In this document: positions 38,722 to 52,292 of the stretch, piece after piece | How positions within the stretch are numbered: the stretch's first letter is position 1 | How the letters are laid out: the number at the start of each line of letters is the position of its first letter | DNA from: Beaufortia kweichowensis | Taxonomy: Eukaryota; Chordata; Actinopteri; Cypriniformes; Gastromyzontidae | NCBI GenBank assembly: GCA_019155185.1 | Contig: CM032808.1 | Location: 13,892,607-13,956,606, forward strand | Direction: 5' to 3' | Length of the DNA stretch: 64,000 nt | Notes under the pieces: generated by a model | Told to the model about the DNA's origin: nothing | Seen by the model: the letters and a program-made list of their open reading frames with translations, nothing else | The model's database searches: none | Translations under genes and position numbers: made by a program

Positions 38722-41504
38722 ATGAATTAACACACAACCACTAGAGCTGCAGGGAAAATCGGCTCCAGCATCCTCCTCTGTAATTTTAAGACTTTTTCTT
38801 CAACCTTTCTTTTTTAAACACTCTTTTTTTGGGCTGGGTGGGATTCACAGATAATATTCTTTAGGGGAACGTCTGTGCTCCGTGAGAGAGGCTGGAGTGT
38901 ATTTCTAGACCTGGATGCTTTGCTGTAATTGCATTAAAGCGTGTCGTTGTTGAAAACTCTCTCTCTGTGGATTGAGCTTTTTTCTGCTGAGATCTCGACA
39001 CATTCAGTAACATCAGGATAGTGTTTCCAGTCTTTTTTTCATGTATGGCATGCAGATATTCACAAAACTGTACAATTACCTAGACAATAGATCGCAGAGA
39101 AGTTCATATTGGTCTGTCGTGTGTGAGTATCGATTATAATAATCTCAATAAATAATTAACTTTAGGTCACAGGACCATTATTGAAGGTGGAGAGACGACA
39201 ATGACCCACCAGGAATGGTGTAGCTCATTCATTGGGCCCAGGGGAAAAGGGCCGCTTACAAAACATTTGTCCAAATCCACATAAATTTACATCTTGTATA
39301 TTTTGCTGGGAATGACACTGTGACCTTTACTGTTTGCCACGAATATAAAGAAAAAATAATTCTATTGTAAGGATAAAAATATATTTATAATATGTATTTA
39401 TAATAAAAATAATGCATTGTACATATTTAAACAAAATATGAATAATCATATTTTATCGACATCATGACTTGGTAACAAGGTGCACATTTCAATTTTTCTT
39501 TTATTTTCTTAGTCACCTTTTTGAAATGGTCATGTAATGTGACAGGTGCATTTTTAAAAGTACACTTCAAGTATTTTCAAGTATTATAAATATGCAAGCA
39601 AATTATTTATAAAAGCCTGTTATTTAAAAAAGTTTCAAGTGAAATGTTGCATGTTAAAACATTACATTTATCTTCCATCTCCACACAGAAGTGCACTTCA
39701 CCGTCACACCGGCGGATCAGTTCTGCAGCTTTGTGCTCGTGTCTTTGATGGTCACCTCTCGTTGGCCTCTTAGCCTCCCGCCCGTCCCGTCTCTCCTCCT
39801 ACAGGGTGTGCGGCTCTCAGATACCGCCCAGAACTCCAGGAGAGACGGATAGAGATGGAAAGACACAGGAGAGAGAGTCTTAGAGATAGGCTTGTCCTTT
39901 AGTCTGCACTGACCTATCCAATTCCCTGCACTTCTGTCCGTCTGCCTTTGAACCTCTGACATCAAGTGACCGATCACTCCGTCTCAGCAGCTGGGCTTTA
40001 CTGCATCTAATACAGACACATGCTGCTTTAGCCTCTTTCCAGCGAGGAAGATAATGAAAGATTCAAAAATAATATTTGTTTTGCCGGCGCCACCTTTATA
40101 ATGAAACGGATGCCCTTGACCGAGGGAGAAATAGCTTTTTTCTAAAGAAAAGGCCCGTTTCTGATCAGTGTTTGTGGGTCAAAACATTGTTTTATTCTTT
40201 AGCGATTTTTACATTTCAGTCACGCGGCTGTATGTTCTTCACTTTATTCATACTCCCAGTTTGACTTCTGCCCGGCACAGGAAGTGCATGTCTTGCTGTA
40301 ATGCGTGTCTTGTTATAAATTCAAAAGAAAAGAGGCCACATGTGTTTCTCGAAACGGAGTAACTCACCTAACCTGCGCCGCTTCTATTTTCCCATTGAAT
40401 AAAATATAACCGGTCATGTCCTGTGATAAATAATATATTTCTGATTATAGATGTAGCTACTTTCGGTGCGCCTGGCGAAATCCGCAAGCGTAAATTTCCT
40501 TATGTTTTTCCATTTGAAATATTTCATGTAACAGCCATTGCCCACCCTATACAAAGATATGAATTATTAATTTTAAAGGACTGGCTGGCGAGTTGTTTCT
40601 AAAAGAACAGGAGATCTGTGGTCAGGGACTGAAATACTCTCGGTTTTTCTTTGGAAATCTGTCTCTGTTTCACATTCTGACAAGTGTTGACCTCTTACAG
40701 CATAGAGAGGCGGTCATGTTGGGTTCTCTTTAAACCGAATTGTGACCTGTTTGCACAAAGCAAACTTTTTAAAAAACTTTTACATGCACCGCAACAAGAT
40801 CGCAATGCTTTTTCTACTATTTCGTATTAAATTACATGTTTTGCAAATTATCTATTTTACTTCTCAAACAACATTTTGGACAAACTTACTTTAAATTGGT
40901 TGGTTTTGAAGTGGATAACTCCAGATTTGGCTGCGCGCAGGAGGAAAATCTGCAGCAGAAGTTGGATCTGTTAAAACTGTCCTCCCTGTTGAATTGCTCT
41001 TGGCCATTTTTTCACTGTCTGCTCTGTATCTAAATTCAAAAATTCTGTTTTTCATAACTTTTCCAAACAGTACGAGTCTGATTGGATTTCACTTAGTACT
41101 CTCAACACATTCACGTTGGGCTAAATGCATCGGACATTAAGAAAACATTTCGGGGTAGCGCCGCTCACTTACACAGACACGGGTGATCAATGTGCACATT
41201 ATGCTCCGATTTTTTGTTTCCTGAGCAACACAAAGTGCACACATTCACCCTCCACTGGAGTTTAACATTTGAGATTTTTGGCCTCTGATTACCCTCCCGC
41301 CAGCGTGCATGAGATACCTGAACATACACACAAAAAACAAGACATTGAATTATAATCGTGCTGCTACAATTCATCCAAAATACTGTTTCTGTAAAGTGCT
41401 CATCCAAGTTTAAAATATAGATTTTTAATTGCAACCATATGTATTTGATGTTGATAACATTGTGCCACTTATTCCCAGACATCAATGAGATTAAATGGAG
41501 ATGA

Positions 41505-41795
41505 AATGGAAATTTTGTCTCATCTGTATCTCAGATATTTCTCCTGAGAAAAAGAGTCAGAAATCTCACAAATGTCTTTGTCATTAGAGTTTCAGAGGAG
41601 ATCTCAACAATGACACAAACTGAACTCAGATTTGTCAAGATCTTAAACCTTTCTGATTAAATGTACCCAAATCCAGATCATTTTATCAATACAGTCTGTT
41701 TTTACAATTTTAACAGTTGTCTCATTTGTTTCTGTTTTTTCCTTGATATTTAAATGAAAACTCAAATCTCTCGTGAGACATCTGAGCAATAACAT
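41505..41795. repeat. Possible dispersed repeat with TCTCA/TGAGA arms
   Basis: The left part has 'ttgtctcatctgtatctcag' and 'atttctcctgagaaaaagag'; the right part has 'tctctcgtgagacatctgag'. The outer parts are partly complementary, suggesting a decayed fold-back element. I cannot name a family. Confidence 0.3.
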
Positions 41796-43229
41796 TTTTC
41801 AGGATAATATTATTACAATTATTTTAGACACGCTATGATGCGGATGGCATTGTGCCGTTGTGATTTTATTAAACACTATTATAAAATATGTTAAACGTAA
41901 TAAAGAAATTGTTGATAATAGAACTTTTTTCAGGACTGTAAACGCTCAACGTTGAACTTGGTGAAATTGTGCGTTTATTTGTCTAGCACTTTGTCTTGCT
42001 GAAAAGACTCGACTGTGGTGATTTTAGTCCCGAGGTTTTATTCCTTTTTATTTTGGTTCTCTTGAAAAGCATTTATTTAGAGAGTAAATGTTATGGAGTG
42101 TGTGATGAAAAGCAGTCGCCGGTAATGTTTGTGTGTGTGTTGGACAAGCTTTGGGCAGCTGGTTTATGTGGATGTGTTCAGGGGCCTCCGCACAGGTTTC
42201 GTGGGGGTTTCGTAGTGGCACCAGCGCCAGACAGCCGGAGAGTCTGGGCTCTATCAGCACCGACTCGACCCAGACAGAGAAGTCCAATCTGGGCCGGCGG
42301 TGCGCTGGGGGAGGCCCGACTCTCTGGCTGAGCGGAGGGCCGAAAATTGAAAGGAACGTGTTGCTTTGACAGCGGGTTTGATTGATGAGGCCTGGCTACT
42401 GACAGATACGCTTTATAAAAGTTTCAACGTTGATCTTATAGCTCTGAAAAGTCCGATCTTCACAGTCGACACACACACACATGTGCGCAGGCAGGAGCAG
42501 ACAGACAGTGTGGTCAGGTGTGAGTGAGTTACCGCCAGGATGGAGAATCAGTCTGCGTGAAGCGAACACACCTTTATTTCTCAGGAGGCTAATTATTTCT
42601 GTTGAAAAACAGAGAGGGAACACAACATGAAGCGAGTGCATGCATTCCAAATGAACTAAATCAGAAATTAGCCCGTGTAGTACATCCACAAACCCATTTG
42701 TTCACTCGAGTGTTGTGTCTTGAAAAGGTGTCAGAACGATTACTATTTTGAAGAGGCTTGAATAATTTCCATGATGCGTGACAATTAAAAACGATCTCCC
42801 GTTGCTAATACAGGAAAGACAACAGTCAACAGCTCGTGTCAGTGCAGACACACCCTTATAACAAAACACCAATCGCAGCGAATGTTGTCTGGCACCAGCA
42901 CAGCTTCATTTGTCTCTATATTACTTTACCCAGAGATTAACTTCTAGGGTTAATTTTTTAGATTGCTTATGTGATGATTTAATTTTGAAGGAGTAAAAGT
43001 CTCATTTGTACTTTTTTAAACCTTAATGCATTAAGGATCAATGCTAAATGTTTAATATCAGTTTTATATTCTGTTTTTAGCATAGTCTGGGATCTTTCTT
43101 TTGCTCTAAAGTGAAAGATTTGCATGTTGCATACATCTCATATGGACTACTTTTATGCTTATCTGTCTTTTTTTTTATTAAAACTGCATTTTTTGCCAAT
43201 TTATTTGTGAAGTGATTGGGTTTATAATT

Positions 43230-43470
43230 TACAGCGATAGTTCATCTAAAATACTTTTATCATTAATTCACCCTAATGTCATTGCTAAACTTTTTGACTT
43301 TCTATCTGTTGCAGAACCCAAAAGAAGATATTTTGAAGAACAACATTGACCTTCATTGATTTGAAAATAAAAAAGGTATGAAAACAAAACCACCGAGACA
43401 TTTCTTAAAGTATCTTTTTTTTTGTCATGTACAGATTTTGAATGGCATGATGGTAAATGACATTTTTAAT
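43230..43470. mobile_element. Angel-type fold-back MITE, degraded
   Basis: 'gatagttcatctaaaatact' at the left, then 'attcaccctaatgtcattgc' and 'acccaaaagaagatattttg', then the inverted half 'gagacatttcttaaagtatc' and 'ggcatgatggtaaatgacat'. The arrangement is the same as at 23119 but the right end is badly decayed. Confidence 0.6.
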
Positions 43471-46400
43471 CCTTTTAATATATAGCATAATTGTATTATA
43501 TTAGTATATCTTTAATATAAGCAGAGTAAATATCATTTATCACTCAGCATTATCCAAACGTGGTAATATCTGAAATGCAATGAGATGAGGAACTACAGTG
43601 ACATTTCCGTTATGAAACAGTGTTGGTTATATCATCACGCTACATGTTTTAGTATCTCGCTGTCCTCTCTCTACAGAGAAAGCAATGCTCTTGGAAGGCT
43701 AAACTCTAGCGTAGCTTTGTTATGCCCACAGGCTAATGTCTGTGGCTGGTCCGGGTCGCTCCCCGCGCTTCTCAGAGCACTCAGATCAGTCCATATTTCA
43801 TACTCTCCCCGAGCGCTGCTCTGGAAAACTGACATCCAGCTTTTGGGTCATACCCAGCTCTGCTCCTCTCCGGGACCCTTCCTGCAGTGTCTCCCTTGTT
43901 ATTTTTAGTGGCAGCGTTGCATTGTGGGTAGAGAGGCAGAACGCTGGCGCAGATACAGAGAGATCTTTGGTGTGCGTTCTCAGTGGCATACATACAGTCA
44001 ACGTCGCGGCGTGAACATGTTGTGGCCTAGATTTCACAACAATATGGCAGCGCTATGTGAGCTTTCACTTCGAAACTTTGAAAACGCTCGCGTGACGTGC
44101 GCCGAATGCCAGCGGGGAATTGGGTTGTACCGGTTTCTTTGTATTTCCGATCGGCGACACAGTTCTTGCGCATTGTTTTTAGCGCGTCAAAAACTTTGTG
44201 CAAAGGTTTAGTTCTCAAGTTTTAAAAGATAGAGAATTGGATTCAATCCTGAGCAACAGCGTGTATATTAAAACCGTTAGGACGCAGTGGGCTTCTGTGC
44301 TCTGGGCGTAATTTGGTTGATCTATAATATTAATTTTAAAGAGCATCCCTACTGAGTACCCTGAACCACCGTTGACCACTCAAGCCATATAAATCTGTAT
44401 TGAGCAGAGATATTAGCCAAGCTAAGCTCTAATAAAGTAATATTGCTTAAGCCTAATACATGTACTCAGCACCCGATAAGCTGCCCAAGAGATTCAGCAT
44501 TATTCAAAATGTATGTGATTTCAGCAGGCATCCGTTAGAAACCAGTAACTCTCTCTCCATCTCTCCGGTCAACGTTCAGCTGAACAGATGTTTCAGATTC
44601 CGGCGTCATTCCGCTTCCGCATCGCAGTACGTGAACACGCACAACACCTTGTAATTAAAATATGCGTTCGGTACAAAGAGAGGATTGAACCTTGAACCCT
44701 GTGTTGACGCTGGTACGAGCTAACGTTGATTTCCGACCTCCCCGGACCTTTTCAACAGCAAAACAAATTACACTATTTGCATGTGTTCTTTTTTAATTCC
44801 TGCATATTCGCTGTTAATCAGAAACGCTCGCGACCCGTGGGGCATTGCATGCCAAATGTGCATTTTCGGTTTTCTTCACAAATACATTTTATTGTTCTGT
44901 AGCGAGCGGTCTTTTCTCTGGAGGACTGAGACTTTTGGCTTACAAACTCTCCAGAGCCCACGGGCTGCTTATCACTCACTATCACCAATGAAGAAACCTG
45001 CCGGTGATTATTAAACATGGCCTTGTAAATTTACATGCTCAATAAGTGACATATTTCAGAGAGATATTAGCCAGACAGCAATTACCTGCCGCTGGCACAT
45101 CCAGATGGAGGTGGTGTTTGTCCAGAAGAGTTTTGTGGTCTTACTGTAAAACAGTTTTGTTTCAGTTGGAACAATTATAAAAGTATTTTCACAAGCATGT
45201 ATGTGCTCATAAATATATAAATTATGATATTATGTTTAATATTAATATTGGTTAGTGTGCTCCTTTAACAATATCACACTAAAGTGTATAAAAATATGAA
45301 TTTATCATTTTACAGCTTTGTGGATAATGTCATAATGATTAAGCAAAATATTTTATTGGGAATTAACTTTTATTCAGTAGTGACATCACATTGATTTAAT
45401 GCATTTTGTGTTACAATTTATCATGTCTCACTTTACCATTTCATCATCTTTACATAATCAGCATGTTGTCATTTTAAGGATACACAATATTTCACAACTT
45501 ATGACTAAACTGGCTAACATTTAGGTTCTAATTTATGATTAAGTACATAAAAAGTAGATTGAAAGTAAGTGTTCTTATTTTTTGTTTAAAAGAAATATAC
45601 TAAAGACATCCCTTTCCCCACTTTTTTGTAAGGGAGAGACTATTTCTGGTATACTCTAATAAAAAAAAACACTTTTATTACAACTCAAACATACTATATT
45701 TTTAAGGTCATGTTGTTTATATGGCACTGTGTATTTATAAAATACATTTTTTAGAAATGTTCTTTCTCGTCACTGCTGTACCAAAATCATATTGAACTCC
45801 AAAATGCGGGTGCGTTTGAATTTTATGTACCATTGCAACCTCATTATACAAACAGATATATATTGTGCTTTTATGAAAAATGTCTGTCCATTTGTGTGAG
45901 AGCCCATATGCCCATCAGCTCCGATTTCATCAGAGAGTCAGTGTGAACGACACCGTTAGACATCAGTCTGATAGAGATCATTTCTGCAGAGAGTCAGACT
46001 ACTGCACGCCAAGAGCTTAAAGTGCTTAATTTACCTGACCTCTGACCCTCGGCCTGTCATGTGACTATTGATTTTCAATAGCTGAAAGATCCATACCACC
46101 CAGCGAGTGAAATACACCCCTCCTCCTCTCTTTTTCTCCCAGTACCCCTGTTGTTACTAATTGGTGTGGTTGTGGTTGGTGGTGGAAAGGGGCTGGATAT
46201 TTATGTTAAGTTTAACAAGGAAGAAAAGCAAAGGCAACTTAATGAAGTCCAGAAATCGTCACTCGTCTAGATATAGAAACACTCTGTTTGCTCAGCCGTA
46301 ACGCATCTGATCGATTGAAGAAAAAACACAAAGCAGAGGGTGTAAATTTTAAGTTGGTTCGGGTAGATGACAGTCCTCAATGATAAATTGTGACCCTGTG

Positions 46401-47099
46401 TGTCAAAATCAGGCTCAAGTCTCAAAATCAAATTATGAGATAACAAGCATCAAAGTTTGATTTCACCTATAAATGTCATGATTTCAGTCTTTGACATGTC
46501 ATTATTCAGTCAATATTAAAGTTATCAAGGTATTTTCACACAATGTTCTTTACATTAGAATCATTTATGTAGAAAACAGTAAATGACTTCAGCTGGGTTT
46601 TCACGCAGAAAGGGGCACAATTGCTTACATTTCAGACTTAAAATCTCATGGAAACACATGAATCAAACCAAGACCAAGTTCTAGATATTATTCTGGCTGT
46701 GTTTCAAGTGACCCATCTGAGCAACTAAGATCTTTAGATATTTATTTACATACAGTAAGCAAACTGTCATAATAATTTAAGTCATTTAAAGTGATGTTAA
46801 TGTTGAAAACATATTTATGAGAAAAATGTAATTTGAGGGTAGCACAGATTTTTTTCTTTCTTGTTTGATCCATAAAGCACAAAAAATGTCATTCTGTCTT
46901 TTGCTTCTTGCAAAATATTATGTATGTTCATAAACATAATACATCAAGGCATTGCAAACAGCTAAATTAGTGCAACAAGGTGTCTAACAGGATCATTAAC
47001 CCCTGCCGCTGTATGTTTTGGACATTGCACGCACACATGTGTGTGTGTATCCGTGTTTAAGCATGTGTGTTTTGTGCGTGCCAGGCTGGTATGTGGCAG

Positions 47100-47380
47100 A
47101 TTGCAGGAACAGGCTGACTGTTAGCGGCTAGCTCAGCAGTGCCGAGCTCGATCTGCCATCTTCCCGTGGATTTACAGCTGACGCCGTGGTACTTCAATTA
47201 GCTCTATAGCACACAGATGTTGCTTAAATGTGCCTGCTAATGATACCGCAATAAGCGTGAGATTCATGCCATATTCACAGGCACGTAAATTTCTCAAGTG
47301 GCACAATTAAAGGGGAATACAGGATGGGCGGCGGAGAGGTGGCGGCGGGTCCTCCAGTTGGAAAACTGCAGGTCTGATCT
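47100..47380. promoter_or_regulatory. Candidate conserved non-coding element
   Basis: Block with 'gtacttcaattagctctata', 'cctgctaatgataccgcaat' and 'gtggcacaattaaaggggaa', no repeat, no frame. Homeodomain (CAATTAG, GCTAATGA) and SOX/TCF-like cores. Inference from composition. Confidence 0.33.
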
Positions 47381-49589
47381 GTAATGGGTCACAATGCCAT
47401 ACTGTTTTAATGGTTTCTTCACTCAAACTGGGTTTTGTTTTTCGAAATGCAAAGTCAGAGAGCATTTACTGGGTGAAATGGCAGATGGGCATGTGCAGCT
47501 TTCTTTTAACCAGTAAATGAACACATTGTTTTCTCTTCCTTACGTTGTTTCAGGTGTTAGTCCGTGAGACACAAAATGATATATTTTCACCCTTTCCTCT
47601 GTATAAAACGACAGCGGATGTGATCAAGGGCCAGATAGACAAAAAAAGCATAAAACGGTAGTCCATACAACTTGGAGACCGTTTTAGACCAAAATTATCT
47701 TAAATCTAATTCATAGCTCTAAAATCTTTTTAATGAATTACTTACTTAATGAATACTTAGAGATTTAAAAAAACATAAAAGATGATAGATGATAGAAAAA
47801 CATAAAACTGATAGTTCAGATGTCAATATTTGCTGGTTTGACTACTCTTGTGAGGTCTCTTATAAAGGTTTTAAAGCATTTGTTTATGTTTAAATCATGA
47901 TTTTTCATAGTCAGGTAAAGTGCTGTTTTCAGAATTGTCACATTCATAACAGTCCATATTCCTCATAAATGAACATCTATAGACTAGAGTCATCCCTTTT
48001 TCATTTGTTGGGTATTAATGCTTCCGATTTGTGCATTTTAATTTAAAAGTACGTTGCCTCAAAAACTTTTTAGATAACTTGTTTATAGACAACAGGACGG
48101 TCGTAAAATATAAACAAATGATTCAGTATATTAGTTTCTCTCAAAATTAATATTTCAAGTTTTGACTGAAAATGTCCCATCCATAACGTTGGAATTGCCC
48201 ATATGTACTTTTACAATATGATGAAGTTATTCTCTTGTACACGTGTAAACACGCAGTCCTGACTGAATGTCTGTTTTGTGTGTGCTTGTGCAGGTTTGTG
48301 TGTTTAAAGGTCAGAAGGTCATTTTTCTCTCACCCGTGACTTCAGACAGATCTACTGACCCAAACACAGTCCACCCAGCATCCCTGTGGAGAGGAAAAAG
48401 GTAAAAAATAAATCACTCATTTTTCTCTGAACAAAGAAAAAGAGAAAAATACAAAATCTGTTTTATAGAAAGACAAAAGAACGTGAGTTTAAATCTGTTG
48501 TATAATTTTCAAGTTTTGTAAATGACAGATTCTGTCACGCTTCAACTCGACGAGTCGTGCAAACAATGACAAACTAAATAATTCTTTAGACAACAACGTG
48601 AGCCGAACGTGCCGGATAAAAGCACCTTTACCGTGAAATGAAGCTATTTATAGCTCGTATTTCATTGAAACGAATTCACGCCCCGAGCTATTTCTTTGAC
48701 ATATTAACAAACTAAAAGCGAATAAACAATATTTTGCATGAAAATTCTTTATGTATGCAGAAAAAAATCTAGGTGTTGGTTGTCATATCAGTTGATTAAT
48801 GAATGAAAATCATAAAAAAAACACAAGAAGCTGTACTGTTCATGTATGAGGTACTCGCTGTTCATTTAGCCCTGCGACAGTATGACAGATCTGAATGCCG
48901 TTTATTCATAATAGTTGTTTAACCCTGATTTTGTTTTACCTAGAAAAACAATGTTCGTATGCAAGTCAATCAAGTTGCGCCGCTTTCATGAGTAAATCAT
49001 ATCATGGGCAATGACAGGTATGATGTTGATACATTAACACAAAGGTGTTTGGCTGCCTTTGTTCCCCCGATGCCTTTGAATTTACGGCATGTGTCATAAA
49101 TATCTTTGTGCCAATCAAAACACTTTTGACATTGCTGTCGGGCGGCTGTCCTTGATTTTGTCACATCATCAGGACCTCGCTGAGACTTTGGGAAGTTGCT
49201 GAGGTTTTGTAGTTTGTTTAACTGTCAGCTTTAATTTGGTTTTGTGATCTTAATCTGTAGCATCTGCATGTGAGGACTGTAAACAACAATTTGTTTCAAT
49301 ATGTTGGCCAAGACATTTTCGTCTCTCTGTTTTTTGTCACATGCACTCATCTAGACGCATACATGTACCCGATTCTTGTTTGGTAGAAACGCTTTAAACC
49401 CTGTTTCACAAAGACTTTAAACCTCTCTCCCCATATGCTTTCACATTATTCATCACGACAAGCGTAGGTAAAGAGCGACAGGCCTTGATGTCATATTTTT
49501 TCACAGACTCAGCACAAACACGTCTTATTGCTCCAACACAAGAGCTCTTTCACCATCTGTGCTCGAATACAAAGTCACCCGCAGCCTCG

Positions 49590-49740
49590 GCAGACAGCTG
49601 AACGTTACGGTAGCTCGGCGGCGTGGGGAACGCACGGCAGGGTGGGATTCCGACCAGACGAGCGTCAAACGGCGAAAACGCGAGCAGTTAGCGCGCCGCA
49701 GTCTCTCCGTGCTTGGGCAGCGATCTGGACCAGAGATTAC
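49590..49740. promoter_or_regulatory. Isolated CpG-dense cluster
   Basis: I count roughly 18 CpG dinucleotides in about 140 nt ('gctcggcggcgtggggaacg', 'acggcgaaaacgcgagcagt', 'tagcgcgccgcag'), far above the flanks. Two overlapping plus-strand frames (72 and 68 codons) cover it but resemble no protein I know. Could be a small CpG island or an unmethylated enhancer. Confidence 0.35.
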
Positions 49741-49931
49741 GCATAGTCAGCAAGACAGAGATTAGTTGTAAACTGTAGTCAAACAATCCGCACCTGTTTC
49801 CACGGGGAGAAATCACAAGCATAGCACAACTGTGTAAAGATAAAGTTGTGTGTGTGTGTTTAATGATGTTACTGACATCAACAGAATGATCTGTCGGGGT
49901 TAACGTTTTTTAAATCTTTATTTTACTCAAA

Positions 49932-50222
49932 ATGTGTTTTTGGCATGCATTTTTGGTTTATGGGAGGGCAGAACATTTTTAATCAAATCTGATTCTGAGC
50001 ATTCATATAAATTTATGTCCACTACTGTTCACATGTTTGGGAATGATTTAAAATCACAATACATTCATGTATTTTTTTTACATTTATGGACTTTCAGTGT
50101 GTTTCTTTGCCTTTGTGCAGTTAAACCTCTTAAATCTCAATGTTAATATTTCACACAAGATGTTTTTTGGCATGCATTTTTGTTTGTGGAGGACATTTTA
50201 AATCAAATTGATTTCATGATCT
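49932..50222. repeat. Pair of diverged direct repeats
   Basis: 'tttttggcatgcatttttgg' (from about 49937) recurs as 'ttttttggcatgcatttttg' (from about 50163). In both, a G-rich stretch and 'acatttt(t)aaatcaaat'-type sequence follow, giving about 60 nt of similarity spaced about 227 nt. Not assigned to a family. Confidence 0.6.
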
Positions 50223-50794
50223 TAAAAACTATTTGATCTGAATCTTAATCTTTAAAATTAGTTTCACTAACAAATTATTTTCAAAAAATGTTTTGTAATG
50301 TATGACTTAATAATAAAGACAAAGAAGCCAATAAGAAAACAGAACAGAATAAAGTTTCTCAGCGTGAGACCTCAAGATGCTCCCTGATAAAATGACCACA
50401 GAGCTTTTTTTAATGCAAATCCATATGTAATAGGTGACTATACTAAAGATAATAAAATAAAACACTTTTGGTGGCCTTTTTCACCTTTAAATAAATCAAA
50501 AAACTGATTTTGACCCAAACACTTGGCTTTATGAACCCGTGTCGTAGCCTGGAGTCAGTGTAGTGTAGTGTAGTTAGTTAAGTACAGCGGGAATGTGGCC
50601 AGCTTTCAGTACAGTAAGCCACTACACCGCTCACTGTGACCACATCCCGTCTTAAAGGTTAATCTCTCCATTGTGATTCATTGTCACTTTAGCATTTCTA
50701 TTCAGCTAAGCATCTCCGGATTCCCTCTTTTTCAAGTCTTTAAACCCCTACGGTTATCTGCACTATGACTTACTATCTGAACCCGACTCAATGA

Positions 50795-50797
<3 letters not shown>

Positions 50798-50832
<35 letters not shown>

Positions 50833-50966
50833 GGGTAGTCTAAGCTGGTAAGTTTTCTAAATGTCTCTTCAGCTCCAGCGAGAGAGAGATATTTATTCAA
50901 TGAGAGAGAGAGAGAAAGAGGAAGAGAGAGAGATATTTATTCAAGAGAGAGAGAGAGAGAGAGAGA
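50798..50966. repeat. GA-rich block with a duplicated 'agagatatttattcaa' unit
   Basis: (GA)n at 50798-50829, then GA-rich sequence in which 'agagatatttattcaa' occurs at about 50885-50900 and again at about 50929-50944, 44 nt apart. Local tandem duplication within a purine tract. Confidence 0.8.
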
Positions 50967-51494
50967 TGGATAAGCTTCTTTCTCACAGTGCTATGAAAAA
51001 AGCCAAAGCTCAGATCAGGTGTCAGTGAATTCAGGCTGGTCTGGAAACAGTCTGAACTGAATATTAAAGATGTGAGGATCGCTCTACCACAGATGCATCT
51101 GAATGCTGCTGATAGACAGGTTACATTAAGGAATAGTTATTGACATCATTTACTCTTATTTATGTTTGACACCAGACATTTTTTTTTCCAGACATAAGTT
51201 TATAATGATTGCAAAAAACAACAAATGGATTGTGCACTACTGCTTTTTCGAAACTTCTCAATCGCTTTGTGTGAACACGCTGATGTTTTGCCTCTCATTG
51301 CACGTTATGCATATTTCAACTGTGGCACTGTCACATTCAGTCTGTTTCTTATATTATTAGATGAGTTTAGATAACTTGATCTATAGGACACAAGTCATAT
51401 AATTAAATGTCTCATACCCTCAGATTTTATACCATTTTCTCATAAAGTGCTGATGTAAGTCCAAGCCATCGGATAAACTGACAGGTGCATTTTG

Positions 51495-51575
51495 TCACTA
51501 CTATCTATATGTAAAGCTACTTTACATCAGTGCAAAACTGTGAAAAGTGATGCATTTATATTTTATTGAACATTT
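51495..51575 (+). mobile_element. LINE/SINE tail remnant
   Basis: 'atgtaaagctactttacatc' and 'agtgcaaaactgtgaaaagt' resemble 12393-12480. The 19 nt before it, 'tcactactatctatatgta', recur at 53323-53341, so the two retroposon pieces share more than their tails. Confidence 0.5.
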
Positions 51576-52194
51576 AAGGTGCATGTCCACTGCTTTCTTG
51601 TGCTTTTTGGAGCTGGTGGTATAAATCATAAGCCACTTTTCATATATCTGATCTCTTATTGTGTTTTATTTTAAAAAAAGAATACATTTTGGGGTAAATG
51701 TTTTTTTTAATATATCTTTCCCTCAGACAGAATTTATAGATTTGATTTGTTCTTTATGTAAGCTTGTTATCTATCACTTTTCTTTGAGCAAATGAAACCG
51801 GTTTTGCTCAGCCGGTCACCTTTGAATCGTGTCACGCCCTTCTTGTGATTATATAAATGTTTCCATTACACCACATGGCGAAGGTGTGAAAAGGTGTCTT
51901 TTATTTGGTTTTATCCATCAAAGCTTGTGTTTGTCAAGAAATCGATGGCAATGAATCACAAGCCCGAGTGATTTACAGAACGATTACTCAATTGATTAAC
52001 CTAATGAATCATATCATCCATCCAATTATCCAGCAGACCCTCTCAACTATAGACCCCTGAAGATCAATCACCTGCTGCGCTGAAGGACAACAATATTTCA
52101 GTCCTGGTTAACAAGACTACAACTGATGGAGAAACACAGGTGACATGCAAACAATCCTGTGTAGTATGACGTGTTTCCATCACCGCTGTCATTT

Positions 52195-52292
52195 CTGTGT
52201 TACTGTAACTTAATTGGTTGAGTATTGTGTTCGTAATGCTAAGGTCATGAGTGATATGGATGAAAGCATCTGCCAAATACATAAATGTAGGT
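52195..52292 (+). mobile_element. tRNA-derived SINE, internally deleted
   Basis: 'taacttaattggttgagtat' is A-box-like and 'taatgctaaggtcatgagtg' leads into a B-box-like region. It is followed immediately by the tail 'ggatgaaagcatctgccaaa' and 'tacataaatgta'. Head and tail in this order define a fish tRNA-type SINE. The middle part seems deleted. Confidence 0.6.

Larger units (their letters stand above)
38412..43229. other. Non-coding, with few repeats
   Basis: GA repeat at 38688-38720. 39680-40380 and 40440-41300 are unique-looking. A possible repeat lies at 41505-41795. 42130-42370 is GC-rich, with frames of 78-111 codons open on both strands, none recognised. No gene supported. Confidence 0.42.
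43471..49930. other. Non-coding, with candidate regulatory islands
   Basis: 43640-44200 is CpG-bearing with many overlapping frames, none recognised. 44980-45120 and 47100-47380 look constrained. 45120-45900 is plain AT-rich DNA. 46380-46900 may include an unnamed dispersed repeat ('gaccctgtgtgtcaaaatca'). 49590-49740 is a CpG cluster. Confidence 0.42.
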
